Source: Akkermansia muciniphila
GTDB lineage: Bacteria; Verrucomicrobiota; Verrucomicrobiia; Limisphaerales; UBA9464
Direction: 5' to 3'
Assembly: GCA_945883815.1 (NCBI GenBank)
Contig: CAMCYJ010000023.1
Coordinates: 1 to 45,438, forward strand
DNA length: 45,438 nucleotides
This document shows, piece after piece, positions 7,833 to 15,998 of this stretch; position 1 is the first letter of the stretch; each line of letters begins with the position of its first letter. Below the pieces are notes generated by a model. That model was given only the letters and a program-made list of their open reading frames with translations, did not search any database and was not told where the DNA came from. The position numbers were made by a program, and so were the translations under genes.

Positions 7833-9356
7833 TCAGCGGGGGAAGTGTTCGGCCAGCGAGATGGCCTTCCGCATGGCCTTCGATTTGTTGACCGTCTCGT
7901 CGAATTCGGCGACGGGGTCGGAGTCGTTGACCCAACCTCCACCGGCTTGGACATACGCCATTGCGTCCTTCACCAGTGCGGTGCGAATGGTGATGCAGTG
8001 GTCGGCGTTGCCATTGAACCCGAAGTAGCCCACGCAGCCGCCATAGGGCCCGCGGGTGGTGCCTTCGAGTTCGGAGATGATTTGCATGGCCCGGATCTTG
8101 GGTGCGCCGCTGAGGGTGCCGGCCGGGAAGGTGGTCCGCATCAGGTCGAAGGCCGTGCGCTCGGGCGAGAGTCGGCCGTTGACCTGGGAGACGATGTGCA
8201 TGACGTGGCTGTAGCGCTCGATGACCATCAGTTCACGGACGGCAACACTGCCATACTCGCAGACACGACCGATGTCGTTGCGGGCCAGATCGACGAGCAT
8301 GACGTGCTCGGCGCGTTCCTTGGGATCGGCCAGCAGCTCCTGCTCCAAGGCCTGGTCTTCCGCTTCATTGGCTCCCCGGCGGCGGGTGCCGGCGATGGGG
8401 CGAATTTCGACGTCACGGTCTTCACAGCGCACATGCAGCTCGGGCGAGGCCCCCACGAGCGCGAAGCCCTCCAACTCCAAAAGGAACATGTAGGGCGAGG
8501 GATTGATGGAGCGCACGGCTCGGTAGATCTCCATGGGCGAGGCTTTCACCGGGGCACTAAAGCGCTGGGAGCCCACGATCTGGATGATATCGCCGGAACG
8601 GATGAACTCCTTGGACCGGACCACGTTGGCCAGGAACTGCTCGCGCGGGGTGTTGGAGACAAAGGCCGCGTCGGGAACCTGGGGCTCCAAGGTCACTGGG
8701 CGGCTGGGGAGCGGCTGCTCGAGCAAGGCCACCAGGCGATCAATTTCGGAGACGGCGTCCTCATAGGCCACGTCCGGATCACCGCCGGGGGGCACCACGG
8801 CATGAACAATTACGGTCAATGTCTGGGCCACGCGATCAAACACGAGGACCTGGTCGGCAATCAGGAAATACAGCGTGGGTGTCCCCAACTCATCCTTGGG
8901 CGGTCGCGGAACCACCGGCTCCACATCGTGGATGAACTCATAACCCAGGAATCCCACCGCGCCTCCGGTGAAGCGGGGCATGCCCGGAACCGGCACGGGT
9001 ACGAAACCCGAAAGCACCGCCTCGACCACGTGAAGCCCGTCGCGGACAACCTTCTCACCGGGTTGGCCCGGAGTGGGCGAGACGCGATAGGTTTCAATGA
9101 GCCGGCCTTGTTCCAGGACTTCCACCCGGTCGCCGACTTGGCGAATCACCGAACGGGGGCCGCAGCCGACGAAGGAATAGCGACCCAAGTGCTCGCCTCC
9201 CTCGACAGACTCGAAGAGGAACGATTCGCCCTGCCCTCGCAGTTTTTGGTAGGCGGACAAGGGCGTTTCAAAATCCGCGAGCAGGCGGCGAGCCACCGGG
9301 ATGCAATTGCCCTGGCGGGCCAGCACCGCGAACTCTTCTCGGGTCGGCGTGTCCAT
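7833..9356 (-). CDS. trpE: Anthranilate synthase component I
   Basis: A 507-residue enzyme of the chorismate-utilising family, the first committed step of tryptophan synthesis (chorismate plus an ammonia donor to anthranilate), working with the TrpG glutaminase. The N-terminal domain carries FLFESVEGGEHLGRYSFVG, the region that forms the tryptophan feedback site (usually LLES). The catalytic domain shows GDIIQIVGSQRF, PSPYMFLLELEGFALVGASPE, RPIAGTRRRG, AEHVMLVDLARNDIGRV, TFPAGTLSGAPKIRAMQII and YVQAGGGWVNDSDP, all in the expected order. Length is normal for TrpE. No trpG or other trp gene lies in the window, so the pathway is scattered. It diverges from the glycosyltransferase gene across 233 bp. 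Confidence 0.97.
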   Translation of the reverse strand: MDTPTREEFAVLARQGNCIPVARRLLADFETPLSAYQKLRGQGESFLFESVEGGEHLGRYSFVGCGPRSVIRQVGDRVEVLEQGRLIETYRVSPTPGQPGEKVVRDGLHVVEAVLSGFVPVPVPGMPRFTGGAVGFLGYEFIHDVEPVVPRPPKDELGTPTLYFLIADQVLVFDRVAQTLTVIVHAVVPPGGDPDVAYEDAVSEIDRLVALLEQPLPSRPVTLEPQVPDAAFVSNTPREQFLANVVRSKEFIRSGDIIQIVGSQRFSAPVKASPMEIYRAVRSINPSPYMFLLELEGFALVGASPELHVRCEDRDVEIRPIAGTRRRGANEAEDQALEQELLADPKERAEHVMLVDLARNDIGRVCEYGSVAVRELMVIERYSHVMHIVSQVNGRLSPERTAFDLMRTTFPAGTLSGAPKIRAMQIISELEGTTRGPYGGCVGYFGFNGNADHCITIRTALVKDAMAYVQAGGGWVNDSDPVAEFDETVNKSKAMRKAISLAEHFPR

Positions 9357-9589
9357 GATGAGGGCGATCGTAAGCCAAAAGCCCGGCTGACCAGAAGCCC
9401 GAAGCGCGGCCGCAAAGCAAGTCGAGCGCTCCTGAGCAAAAACTCAAAGGCATCGTTTCACTCAGCTGCAAGAGGGTGTCGGGGACGGGGTTTGGCGGAA
9501 CTGAGTGGAGAAACCATCCCCACCGGGTCTGTCGGAACCCACCGAAACTGCTCGCGCTGGGCAAAAACCTTGGATTGGCTCAGTGGCAC

Positions 9590-10423
9590 ATGCCCTTAGA
9601 CGACACCCTTCCTCCCGGCAACTTCCCGGCACCGCGAGAGATTGGATGCCTGGGGACATTGCTGACCGTGACCGATCACCCAGGGGCGATGGACTTGTGC
9701 TCCCAACTGGCACGGCAGTCTTCCCCTTCAGCCATCGAGTTTTGCAACACCCAGATCGTTACCCTGCGCCGATCCGATCGAGAATACCGCCAGACCTCGG
9801 AGTGCTTTGATTGGTTCATTCCCGACAGCTCCCCGCTGCTCTGGCTCCTCAATGTGGCCGGTGCCGGCATGAAAGACCGCGTCTATGGACCGGCTTTCTT
9901 CCGCCATGCGCTGACCCATTCTCCAACCACCCTCACGCACTACTTTCTGGGCGGTTCGGAGGATTGCGGTCGGGCGTTGGTTGAACGTTTCACGGTCCTG
10001 AATCCAGGTTTGCGCATCGTGGGTTCCTTCCACGGCCGCTGCGATTCGGGCGGAGTCCTAGGGGCCGACGATGGCCGGGTCCTGGAGGAATTGCAGCGTC
10101 TCAAACCCGACTTCATCTGGGTGGGTCTGGGCACTCCCAAGCAGCAGCGCTGGATCGCGCGGATCAAACCCCGGCTCGGACACGGGGTGCTACTCTCGGT
10201 GGGGCAGGCTTTTGATGTGAATGCAGGGCTGCGGGCCGATGCCCCGGGATGGATGCAACGGTGCGGCTTGACCTGGCTGCACCGGATGGCCTCGGAACCG
10301 CGCCGTCTGATCGGACGCTACCTGCACCACAACTCCCTATTCCTGGGCTACCTGCTCTGGGACACCCTGCGGGGAGCGGTCTTCCAACCCGAGTCGTCCC
10401 GCAGGAAAACGCGCGGAGGCTGA
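9590..10423 (+). CDS. WecG/TagA/CpsF family glycosyltransferase
   Basis: A 277-residue protein starting MPLDDTLPPGNF. It has the family order: FCNTQIVTLRRSDREYRQ near residue 50, the catalytic-region motif PDSSPLLWLL (where most members have PDG), TLTHYFLGGSEDC, FIWVGLGTPKQQRWIAR, the VGQAFDVNAG strand, and the C-terminal block WLHRMASEPRRLIGRYLHH. These enzymes transfer N-acetylmannosaminuronic acid, ManNAc or related sugars to a lipid-linked acceptor during surface-polysaccharide or teichoic acid synthesis, on the inner face of the membrane. The Ser-Ser in place of Gly in PDG is unusual and may change donor choice. The ATG at 9590 is favoured over one at 9476 because the extra upstream residues look non-coding. 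Confidence 0.9.
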   Translation: MPLDDTLPPGNFPAPREIGCLGTLLTVTDHPGAMDLCSQLARQSSPSAIEFCNTQIVTLRRSDREYRQTSECFDWFIPDSSPLLWLLNVAGAGMKDRVYGPAFFRHALTHSPTTLTHYFLGGSEDCGRALVERFTVLNPGLRIVGSFHGRCDSGGVLGADDGRVLEELQRLKPDFIWVGLGTPKQQRWIARIKPRLGHGVLLSVGQAFDVNAGLRADAPGWMQRCGLTWLHRMASEPRRLIGRYLHHNSLFLGYLLWDTLRGAVFQPESSRRKTRGG

Positions 10424-10494
10424 CCCCACCGGACTCGGATCGGCGTGCCTGAAAGACCGAAACTGGAACCGTTCCGGGCGATGTCGGAAGTCGA

Positions 10495-11421
10495 TCATGC
10501 CGAAGCTGCCTCGGCTTGGAACAAGTCTTCCGAAGCCGTGCGGCACAGCCCCAGAAACGTCTCCTCGGCCAGGGTCAGACGACGCGTGCGCCAGTGCAGG
10601 GCACCCCAGTCCCGGCGGGCTTTGCGGCGACCGAGCGGCAAGGCCACCAGGGATCCATTGCGCAGTTCAGGCGCGGCGACCCACGGCGCCAGGATTCCCA
10701 CCCCGAGGTTGAGTTTGGCCAGTTCTTTGAGGGCCTCGAAGCTGCCCATCTCGATGACCGTGTTGAGCACAATCCCCTCCTCCCGGAAATACGCATCGAG
10801 GATGCGCCAGGTGAGGCTGCGCCTGCCATAGACGACCACGCTCTGACGGGAGATCTCCGCCCGAGGCACCGATCCGGATCGGGCCCAGGGATGCTTGGGC
10901 GAGGCGATGAACGACAGCTCATCGGAAAAGAGCGGGACAAACTGGAAGCGTTCCTCGGACTTGGGTTCGAGCGTCAGGGCCAGATCCGCCCGGTTCGATT
11001 CGATCATGGCCACAGCCGAGGCCGAATCGCCGGCTTCCACGCTGATGAGGCTCTGCGGAAAGCTTTCCTTGAACTCCCGCAAGACCGCCGGCAAGAGGTA
11101 GGCGCAGAGGGCGGGCGGAGCCACGAGCCGTAGACGCCCCATCCCCCATTTTCCCAGTCGCTCGATGCCCGCCCGGGCGCTGGCCATTTCCTGGAGCACC
11201 CGCTCGGCATGGATCAAAAGCTGTTCGCCGGCCTGGGTCAGCAAGACCTTCTTGCCCAACCTGTCCAAAAGACGACAGCCCACGTCGGTTTCCAACGCCT
11301 TCATGGAATGGCTGACGGCCGACTGGGTAAGGAATAGTTCGCGGGCCGTCTGGGTGAAGCTGCCCGTGCGGGCCAGGATGACAAACGCGTGGAGCTGCCG
11401 GCTGTCGAGGGGCGCCTTCAT
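10495..11421 (-). CDS. LysR-family transcriptional regulator
   Basis: A 308-residue protein. The N-terminal winged helix-turn-helix (LDSRQLHAFVILARTGSFTQ, then TQSAVSHSMKALE) is canonical for LysR. A linker helix leads to the periplasmic-binding-protein-like effector domain (about 90-300) with LRLVAPPALCAYLLPAVL, VEAGDSASAVAMIESNRADLAL and the C-terminal GILAPWVA. The ATG at 11421 gives a compact N terminus; an upstream ATG at 11445 would add eight residues. The gene diverges from an NrtA/NasS-like gene with 105 bp between starts, the usual arrangement of a LysR regulator and its target. Whether it senses nitrogen status is an inference from this neighbour. Confidence 0.95.
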   Translation of the reverse strand: MKAPLDSRQLHAFVILARTGSFTQTARELFLTQSAVSHSMKALETDVGCRLLDRLGKKVLLTQAGEQLLIHAERVLQEMASARAGIERLGKWGMGRLRLVAPPALCAYLLPAVLREFKESFPQSLISVEAGDSASAVAMIESNRADLALTLEPKSEERFQFVPLFSDELSFIASPKHPWARSGSVPRAEISRQSVVVYGRRSLTWRILDAYFREEGIVLNTVIEMGSFEALKELAKLNLGVGILAPWVAAPELRNGSLVALPLGRRKARRDWGALHWRTRRLTLAEETFLGLCRTASEDLFQAEAASA

Positions 11422-11526
11422 GCATGAAACAGGTTCATCCAACACATCGAAAGATAGAGAAGCAGTTGACGGGCCGATCCCCTCATCAAGTCGATGCTGG
11501 CCCAGGAAATGCGGCTCCTATCAATC

Positions 11527-12699
11527 ATGGTAGTGCCGGAACCGCCTTCGCCCCGGCCCAACGCCAACCTGATCGTCGGATTCACGGCCGAGTTGGCCTG
11601 CGCTCCTCTGGTGGTTGCCGCTGAGTTGGGACTCTGGTCAGACAGCGGATTGTCGGTCCAATTGCGCCGCGAGCTCGGCGTAGCCGGACTCCGGGACCGA
11701 CTCCTGGATGGGAGCCTGCAGGCCGCGCAAGTCCCCTGCGGATTGCCCTTGGCCTTGCTGGCGGCGTCCGTCCCCCATGCCGAATCCCCGCCACTGGTCG
11801 CCGGATCAATCCTCAGCCGTGGAGGGCAGGCGCTGGTGCTGTCCAAGGCGATTTGGCCGTCGGAGATTCCGATGGCCGGCATATCGGGTCACCTGCTGCG
11901 CTCGGGACGAAAACGCGTCGTGACCCTCGGGATGGCCTCGCGCCATTCCGCCCAGGCTGCCATGGTTCAAGAATGGATGCCAACGGCCGGACTAAGTCCG
12001 GAGCAAGTGCATCTGGCGGTAATTCCCCCGTCCCAACTCGATGCTCACCTGCTGGCTGGCAACATCGATGGGTTCTGCGCCGGGCCCCTCGCGGCATCCG
12101 GATCGGTGATGCAAGGCCACGGACGGGTCGCTGCCTTCAGCCTCCAGAACCGTACTCCGACCAGTTTCCTGCCACCGGACACGGTGCTGACTCTCCAGTC
12201 GGTCTGGGCCCGTCGGTTCCCGAAACAATGCCAGTCACTCCTGTCCGGTCTGGTGGAGGCCTGCCGATTCTGCGACGAGCCAGCCAATCGTCTCCAGGTG
12301 GCCGAGTGGCTCTCCCAAGGCCACTACTTACGGGTACCTGTCGCCCGGATACTTCGGGCCTGGAACCCGCTCACCGGACACGGGGAGGCCCATGAAGCTG
12401 CCAACGAGGTTTCCAGTGAGACCTCCATCGTCTTTCATCAAGAAGAGGGCCCCCGGCCCACCGCCGCTCAAGGACGCTGGATCTTGGACCACGCGCTGGA
12501 AACCGAGGAGCGCAGTCGTCTCCCAGCCTCGGCCCTGGATGCCGTATTCCGAATGGACTTGAGCGAACCAGAAACCCAGAAACCCAGCCGTTCAGCACTT
12601 CCATCCGCCGCGGGCGGGGCCTACAAACCGCAAACCCCAACAACCCGCGGCGCTGATGCGACTCAACCGTCTCAGTTCTGCGTGACGCCTCTGAAGTGA
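11527..12699 (+). CDS. NrtA/NasS-like nitrate- or ABC-type substrate-binding protein without signal peptide
   Basis: About 390 residues. The start region NANLIVGFTAELACAPLVVA and AAELGLWSDSGLSVQLRREL match the opening of the NrtA/CmpA/NasS fold, followed by DRLLDGSLQAAQVPCGLPLAL. Later blocks, QLDAHLLAGNIDGFCAGPLA and WIRE-like WLSQGHYLRV, align with the same family. No signal peptide or lipobox is visible, which points to a cytosolic sensor of the NasS type rather than a transporter subunit. NasS normally works with the RNA-binding antiterminator NasT, which is absent here. The last 55 residues are Pro/Ser/Thr-rich and overlap the 3' end of the sialate O-acetylesterase by 28 bp. The start is uncertain: ATGs at 11494, 11512 and 11527 are all in frame. 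Confidence 0.8.
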   Translation: MVVPEPPSPRPNANLIVGFTAELACAPLVVAAELGLWSDSGLSVQLRRELGVAGLRDRLLDGSLQAAQVPCGLPLALLAASVPHAESPPLVAGSILSRGGQALVLSKAIWPSEIPMAGISGHLLRSGRKRVVTLGMASRHSAQAAMVQEWMPTAGLSPEQVHLAVIPPSQLDAHLLAGNIDGFCAGPLAASGSVMQGHGRVAAFSLQNRTPTSFLPPDTVLTLQSVWARRFPKQCQSLLSGLVEACRFCDEPANRLQVAEWLSQGHYLRVPVARILRAWNPLTGHGEAHEAANEVSSETSIVFHQEEGPRPTAAQGRWILDHALETEERSRLPASALDAVFRMDLSEPETQKPSRSALPSAAGGAYKPQTPTTRGADATQPSQFCVTPLK

Positions 12700-14219
12700 T
12701 CGGTGCGGAAGGGTGAAGCAGGCAGACCGCTGCCATTGATCAGATTCAGCACCGGAAAATCATCCCAGCCATAGCGGACATGGAGCGGGTGCGGCACCTG
12801 CGGGGCATTCAAGCGGACACTGGACCCAGAGATCTCCGCCGTGGCCCAGTGCCAAACGCCGTCCTTGCCGGCCAGAGCGAAGCCCTTGGGCGCGGCACCA
12901 TCCGAAGACTTGAGACCCCGGGCGTGGTTCAGGTTCAAGATCAAGGTCGATCCGGAACGCCCTTGGGAAGCGTAGGTTGGGCCACTCGATTCAACGGGCT
13001 TCCCGTAGGCGATGGTCTGAGCCAGCAATGCCAGGCGCGCACCCACCGGAGCCTTCCGGTTGGGATGGATGTCGTCCTTGTCGCCCACGTCGGTGATGAC
13101 CGCGACACCCACGCGGGGCAAGGTCTCGGCGACGTGGTTCTGGGCCTCGCGCAGTTCAGCCCAGTCGCTCTCGACCGGCTTGGCGGTGATGTCGGCGATG
13201 GAGCGCTTGCGGTTCTTGTCCCAAGGGGCCAGTTGGACGGCCAAGAAGGGAAAATCACCCTGGTCCCAGTCGCGACGCCAGTTGCGGATCATGTCGGCGA
13301 AGAGGCTGCGATACTGCCAGGCTCGACCGGCGTTGGACTCTCCCTGGTACCAGATGGCCCCTGCAATCGCGTAGGGCATGAGCGGTCGGAGCATGCCGTT
13401 GTAAAGTTCAGACGGACACCACGGGGCTCCCGGAGCTCCTTGGCTGAATTTCTCCCCCTTGGCCTCGGCCGCAGCCTTGGCGGCACGCCACTTCGACAAG
13501 GCCGCTTCATGGGCACGACGGGCCGGGACGTAAGGGTCCAGGATGTCGCGGGTATGGAGATGGTTGTCCTTGATCGACTCTTCGCTCATCCACACCTCGG
13601 CTGGCGATCCGCCCCAACTGGTGTGGATCAAGCCCACCGGGACACCCAGCGCCGGTTGCAAGTCGCGACCAAAATAGTAGCCGACGGCGGAGAAGCGGCG
13701 GACTGCCTCGGGCGAGGCTTTGCCCCAGGCATGCGCGGCATGATGGAGTTCGGTCTGCGGAACGGGGGAACGCCGCTTGGTGACAGTGAAGAGGCGCAAG
13801 TTCGGGTTGGCACTGGAGGCAATGTCCGCCGCCGGCTCGAAACTGGCCGTCAGGGGCCACTCCATGTTGGACTGTCCGGAACAAATCCAGACCTCGCCGA
13901 CGACCACGTCACTCAGAACCACGGTATTGTGGCCGCGGACCTGGAGATTGCGTCCCTCGGCGGTGGCCTTCAGAGCCTTGAGACGCACCGACCAACGACC
14001 ATTCTGGGCCACGGTGGAAACACGTTGGCCGGCGAACTCCACGGTCACCGCTTCACCGTCGGCGGCGTGCCCCCAGATCGGCACCGGCCTGCCCTGCTGC
14101 AGAACCGCGTGATCGGTGAAGAGGGAATGGAGGGACACGTCGGCCCGAACAAGGCCCAGGCCCAGGGTCAAACCGGTGAACGCGACGAAGGCGCCACGGA
14201 GGAGATTTACGGGATGCAC
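12672..14219 (-). CDS. Sialate O-acetylesterase (SASA/GDSL-like esterase)
   Basis: A 515-residue secreted enzyme. A signal peptide occupies residues 1-26 (hydrophobic core AFVAFTGLTLGLGL, cleavage near VRA-DV). The N-terminal beta domain (about 27-105) is followed by the catalytic SGNH-type block VWICSGQSNMEWPL with the nucleophile Ser at 117. GYYFGRDL, GLIHTSWGGSPAEVWM, AIWYQGESNAGR and ITDVGDKDDIHPNRK supply the oxyanion and catalytic Asp/His positions. The family removes O-acetyl groups from sialic acids or from acetylated plant or host glycans, in the periplasm or outside. No transporter or other glycan gene lies close by. The stop is convergent with the NasS-like gene and overlaps it by 28 bp. 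Confidence 0.93.
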   Translation of the reverse strand: MHPVNLLRGAFVAFTGLTLGLGLVRADVSLHSLFTDHAVLQQGRPVPIWGHAADGEAVTVEFAGQRVSTVAQNGRWSVRLKALKATAEGRNLQVRGHNTVVLSDVVVGEVWICSGQSNMEWPLTASFEPAADIASSANPNLRLFTVTKRRSPVPQTELHHAAHAWGKASPEAVRRFSAVGYYFGRDLQPALGVPVGLIHTSWGGSPAEVWMSEESIKDNHLHTRDILDPYVPARRAHEAALSKWRAAKAAAEAKGEKFSQGAPGAPWCPSELYNGMLRPLMPYAIAGAIWYQGESNAGRAWQYRSLFADMIRNWRRDWDQGDFPFLAVQLAPWDKNRKRSIADITAKPVESDWAELREAQNHVAETLPRVGVAVITDVGDKDDIHPNRKAPVGARLALLAQTIAYGKPVESSGPTYASQGRSGSTLILNLNHARGLKSSDGAAPKGFALAGKDGVWHWATAEISGSSVRLNAPQVPHPLHVRYGWDDFPVLNLINGSGLPASPFRTDHFRGVTQN

Positions 14220-14317
14220 GCGGGCAGTTGAACCGCAGCCAGGGTACCGGGGTCAACGTAGGATTTTCGTCTGGGGTTGCCCACAGCGGAAGGCGGGGGC
14301 AGGATGGACCCTGCCAC

Positions 14318-15151
14318 ATGAGGTTCAGTGTCATCCATCGCACCCGCTACACCTACGCGACGCCGGTGAAGGAGAGCTTCAACGAAGTCCGTCTGGAGCC
14401 TGTCACCAATGAGCACCAGCACGTGGACAGCTTTGTGCTGAAGGTTTTCCCGCCGCCGCGCCTGCGGCACTACACCGACTTCTACCGGAATCGGACCCAT
14501 CACTTTGAAATTCCCGAGCCGCACACTTCACTGCTCATCGAGAGCCAGTTCCGTGTGACCACCAACTCGACCAACTGGCTCGATCCCCAGGCCCGCCCCT
14601 TCCCCCGGGAACGTCTGGCCGAGTGCGAGAGGTTGGACCGCTGTTTCGAATTCCTCAGCGGCAGTGAGTTCGTCGAGATCAACCCGGAGGTCTGGCGCAC
14701 GGCCATTGACGTGGTGGGTGATGAATCCGATGTCTGGCAGGCTTCTCAGGCCTTGATGGCATTCGTCCACCGGGAGTTCACCTACACGCCACTGGTCACC
14801 TCGGTGAAGACGCGTTCGGGCGAGGTGTTCGCCGACCGTCGCGGCGTTTGTCAGGATTTTGCCCATGTGCTGCTGGCTTTGTGTCGCTCGCTGAAAATCC
14901 CGGCGCTGTATGTGAGCGGATACCTCCACACCCAAGATGCCAATGCCAGCCATGCCTGGATTGAGGTGTTCCTGCACGGGGTCGGTTGGTGCGCACTGGA
15001 TCCGACCCACAACCGTCAGCCGGATCAGAACTACATCAAGCTGGCCGTCGGCCGGGACTACTCCGATGCCCTGCCGATCCGGGGCACCTACAAGGGTCTG
15101 ACCGACCGCACGATGCAGGTGGATGTCCGGATCGAAACCCTGTTGAACTGA
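14318..15151 (+). CDS. Transglutaminase-like family protein
   Basis: A 277-residue cytosolic-looking protein. Residues 1-85 form the N-terminal beta domain seen in bacterial transglutaminase-like proteins (MRFSVIHRTRYTYATPV, FNEVRLEP). The core carries the catalytic Cys in RRGVCQDFAHVLLALCRS, His in ASHAWIEVF and Asp in DPTHNRQ, the papain-like triad. Members of this family act as peptidases or amidases, and in some bacteria they are linked to polyamide or protein degradation, so the substrate is not predictable. The ATG at 14318 begins directly with the conserved strand; a TTG at 14228 would add 30 unlikely residues. It diverges from the esterase gene. Confidence 0.9.
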   Translation: MRFSVIHRTRYTYATPVKESFNEVRLEPVTNEHQHVDSFVLKVFPPPRLRHYTDFYRNRTHHFEIPEPHTSLLIESQFRVTTNSTNWLDPQARPFPRERLAECERLDRCFEFLSGSEFVEINPEVWRTAIDVVGDESDVWQASQALMAFVHREFTYTPLVTSVKTRSGEVFADRRGVCQDFAHVLLALCRSLKIPALYVSGYLHTQDANASHAWIEVFLHGVGWCALDPTHNRQPDQNYIKLAVGRDYSDALPIRGTYKGLTDRTMQVDVRIETLLN

Positions 15152-15210
15152 AGCCGAAATAATGCCGTCGGGAGGGAGCCAGACGGACTCTGGGGCCGGG
15201 TGCACGGTGA

Positions 15211-15340
15211 GGGCTCCGCGGGATCGGTCCTGCGCTCGCAGGGAACGTTGGGGCCAGGTGGGCTTTCGCGCTGTCGCGCGACGGGAATTAGGATGTCGAC
15301 GTTCCTATGCTCGCTCCGGCCCGATCCCGCTGCCGCTTCG
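15211..15340 (+). repeat. Composite repeat, module A, copy 1
   Basis: This copy of about 130 bp starts gggctccgcgggatcggtcc and ends ccgatcccgctgcc. The arms gcgggatcgg and ccgatcccgc are a perfect 10-base inverted pair that bounds the element. Inside lies the hairpin cctgcgctcgcagg. Related copies are at 15644-15770, 29113-29240 and 29601-29725. Confidence 0.75.
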
Positions 15341-15361
15341 GGGATTGGAGGTATGTCCCTT

Positions 15362-15450
15362 TATGGGATGGTTTGGTTGTCGCCATTGAGGAAAAACAAT
15401 CGTTGACCCGGTGTGTTGTGGTGATGGCGCTGGGGGCGTGGGGACGCGGA
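15362..15450 (+). repeat. Composite repeat, module C, copy 1
   Basis: About 90 bp beginning tatgggatggtttggttgtc and continuing through gttgacccggtgtgttgtgg. A close inverted copy is at 29429-29505, again between a module A and a module B, which shows that A, C and B are parts of one unit. Confidence 0.7.
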
Positions 15451-15480
15451 GGCGGTGGGGGATCTGGGAAAGGTGAAGCG

Positions 15481-15573
15481 TTCGGAGTGCCCCAACGGGG
15501 CACCGCATACCAGCCCGGGGTGAAACCCCGGGTAGGGCACACAACCGGTGCGTTCTGAAGGAACGCCGCATAC
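15481..15573 (+). repeat. Composite repeat, module B, copy 1 (three hairpins)
   Basis: About 93 bp with three consecutive hairpins: gccccaacggggc, cccggggtgaaaccccggg and gcgttctgaaggaacgc. Two further copies in the opposite orientation lie at 29309-29398 and 29795-29880 with all three hairpins kept. Confidence 0.75.
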
Positions 15574-15643
15574 ACCCGGGTGCTTTCACCTGTTCTGCGG
15601 TGGCCGAGTGCCGGGGCTGGCGCTGGGGCCGGGTGCAGGGTGA

Positions 15644-15770
15644 GGGCTCCGCGGGATCGAGCCTGCGCTCGCTGAGGAAGCTCTGGGGAGTAGGGGCTTT
15701 CGCGCTGTGCGCGAGGGGCTTTGGTGTTCGCTTCCAAGGCTCGCTCCGGCCCGTTCCCGCTGCCGCTTCG
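15644..15770 (+). repeat. Composite repeat, module A, copy 2
   Basis: Starts gggctccgcgggatcgagcc and ends ccgttcccgctgcc, about 433 bp after copy 1. The outer arms carry one mismatch relative to a perfect inverted pair. The segment 15574-15643 links it to module B and contains tgccggggctggcgctgggg, which is also found after both B copies at 29 kb. Confidence 0.72.
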
Positions 15771-15794
15771 TGGAGGCGCAGGAAGGCTCCGGCC

Positions 15795-15820
15795 CGATCT
15801 CGATCCCGATCCCGATCCCG
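15795..15820. repeat. Hexamer tandem repeat (cgatcc)
   Basis: Four tandem units, cgatct followed by three cgatcc, then cg. It looks like a slippage expansion of the cccgatcccg end of a module A fragment. Confidence 0.6.
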
Positions 15821-15998
15821 CTGGCGCTGGGGGCGTGGGGATCTTGGGGCTATGCGGGAAGGGTGTTTGTCGGAGCGCGGGTTTTTCAGGCTTCTGCCGT
15901 GCGCTTCATTCGTTCTGGGGGCCTTCAGACTGCCGTCGCAACCCGTCTGGAAACTCCCGAAGGCGATTCCGGGATTGCGAAACGGTCGCACCACCGCG

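Larger units (their letters stand above)
15152..15998. other. 847-bp gene-free gap filled with composite repeats
   Basis: No coding sequence is supported here. From left to right it holds repeat module A (15211-15340), module C (15362-15450), module B (15481-15573), a link segment, a second module A (15644-15770), a short hexamer repeat (15795-15820), then about 180 bases without a recognisable signal up to the kdsA start. A long open frame runs through the region into kdsA, but its translation is Arg/Trp/Ser-rich and consists of the repeats. Confidence 0.7.

Noticed and set aside
9357-9589. Trp leader peptide or attenuator before trpE
   Set aside because: No short frame with adjacent Trp codons followed by competing hairpins could be found.
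7563-9599. Very long plus-strand open frame of 678 codons
   Set aside because: It lies opposite trpE, has Gly/His/Arg-rich non-family sequence, and the trpE frame has clear catalytic motifs.
12780-14231. Plus-strand frame of 483 codons
   Set aside because: Antisense to the sialate O-acetylesterase, which has a full set of family motifs.
15211-15770. Possible CRISPR array
   Set aside because: Module sizes are about 90-130 bp, the order is mixed, and there are no short regular spacers or cas genes.
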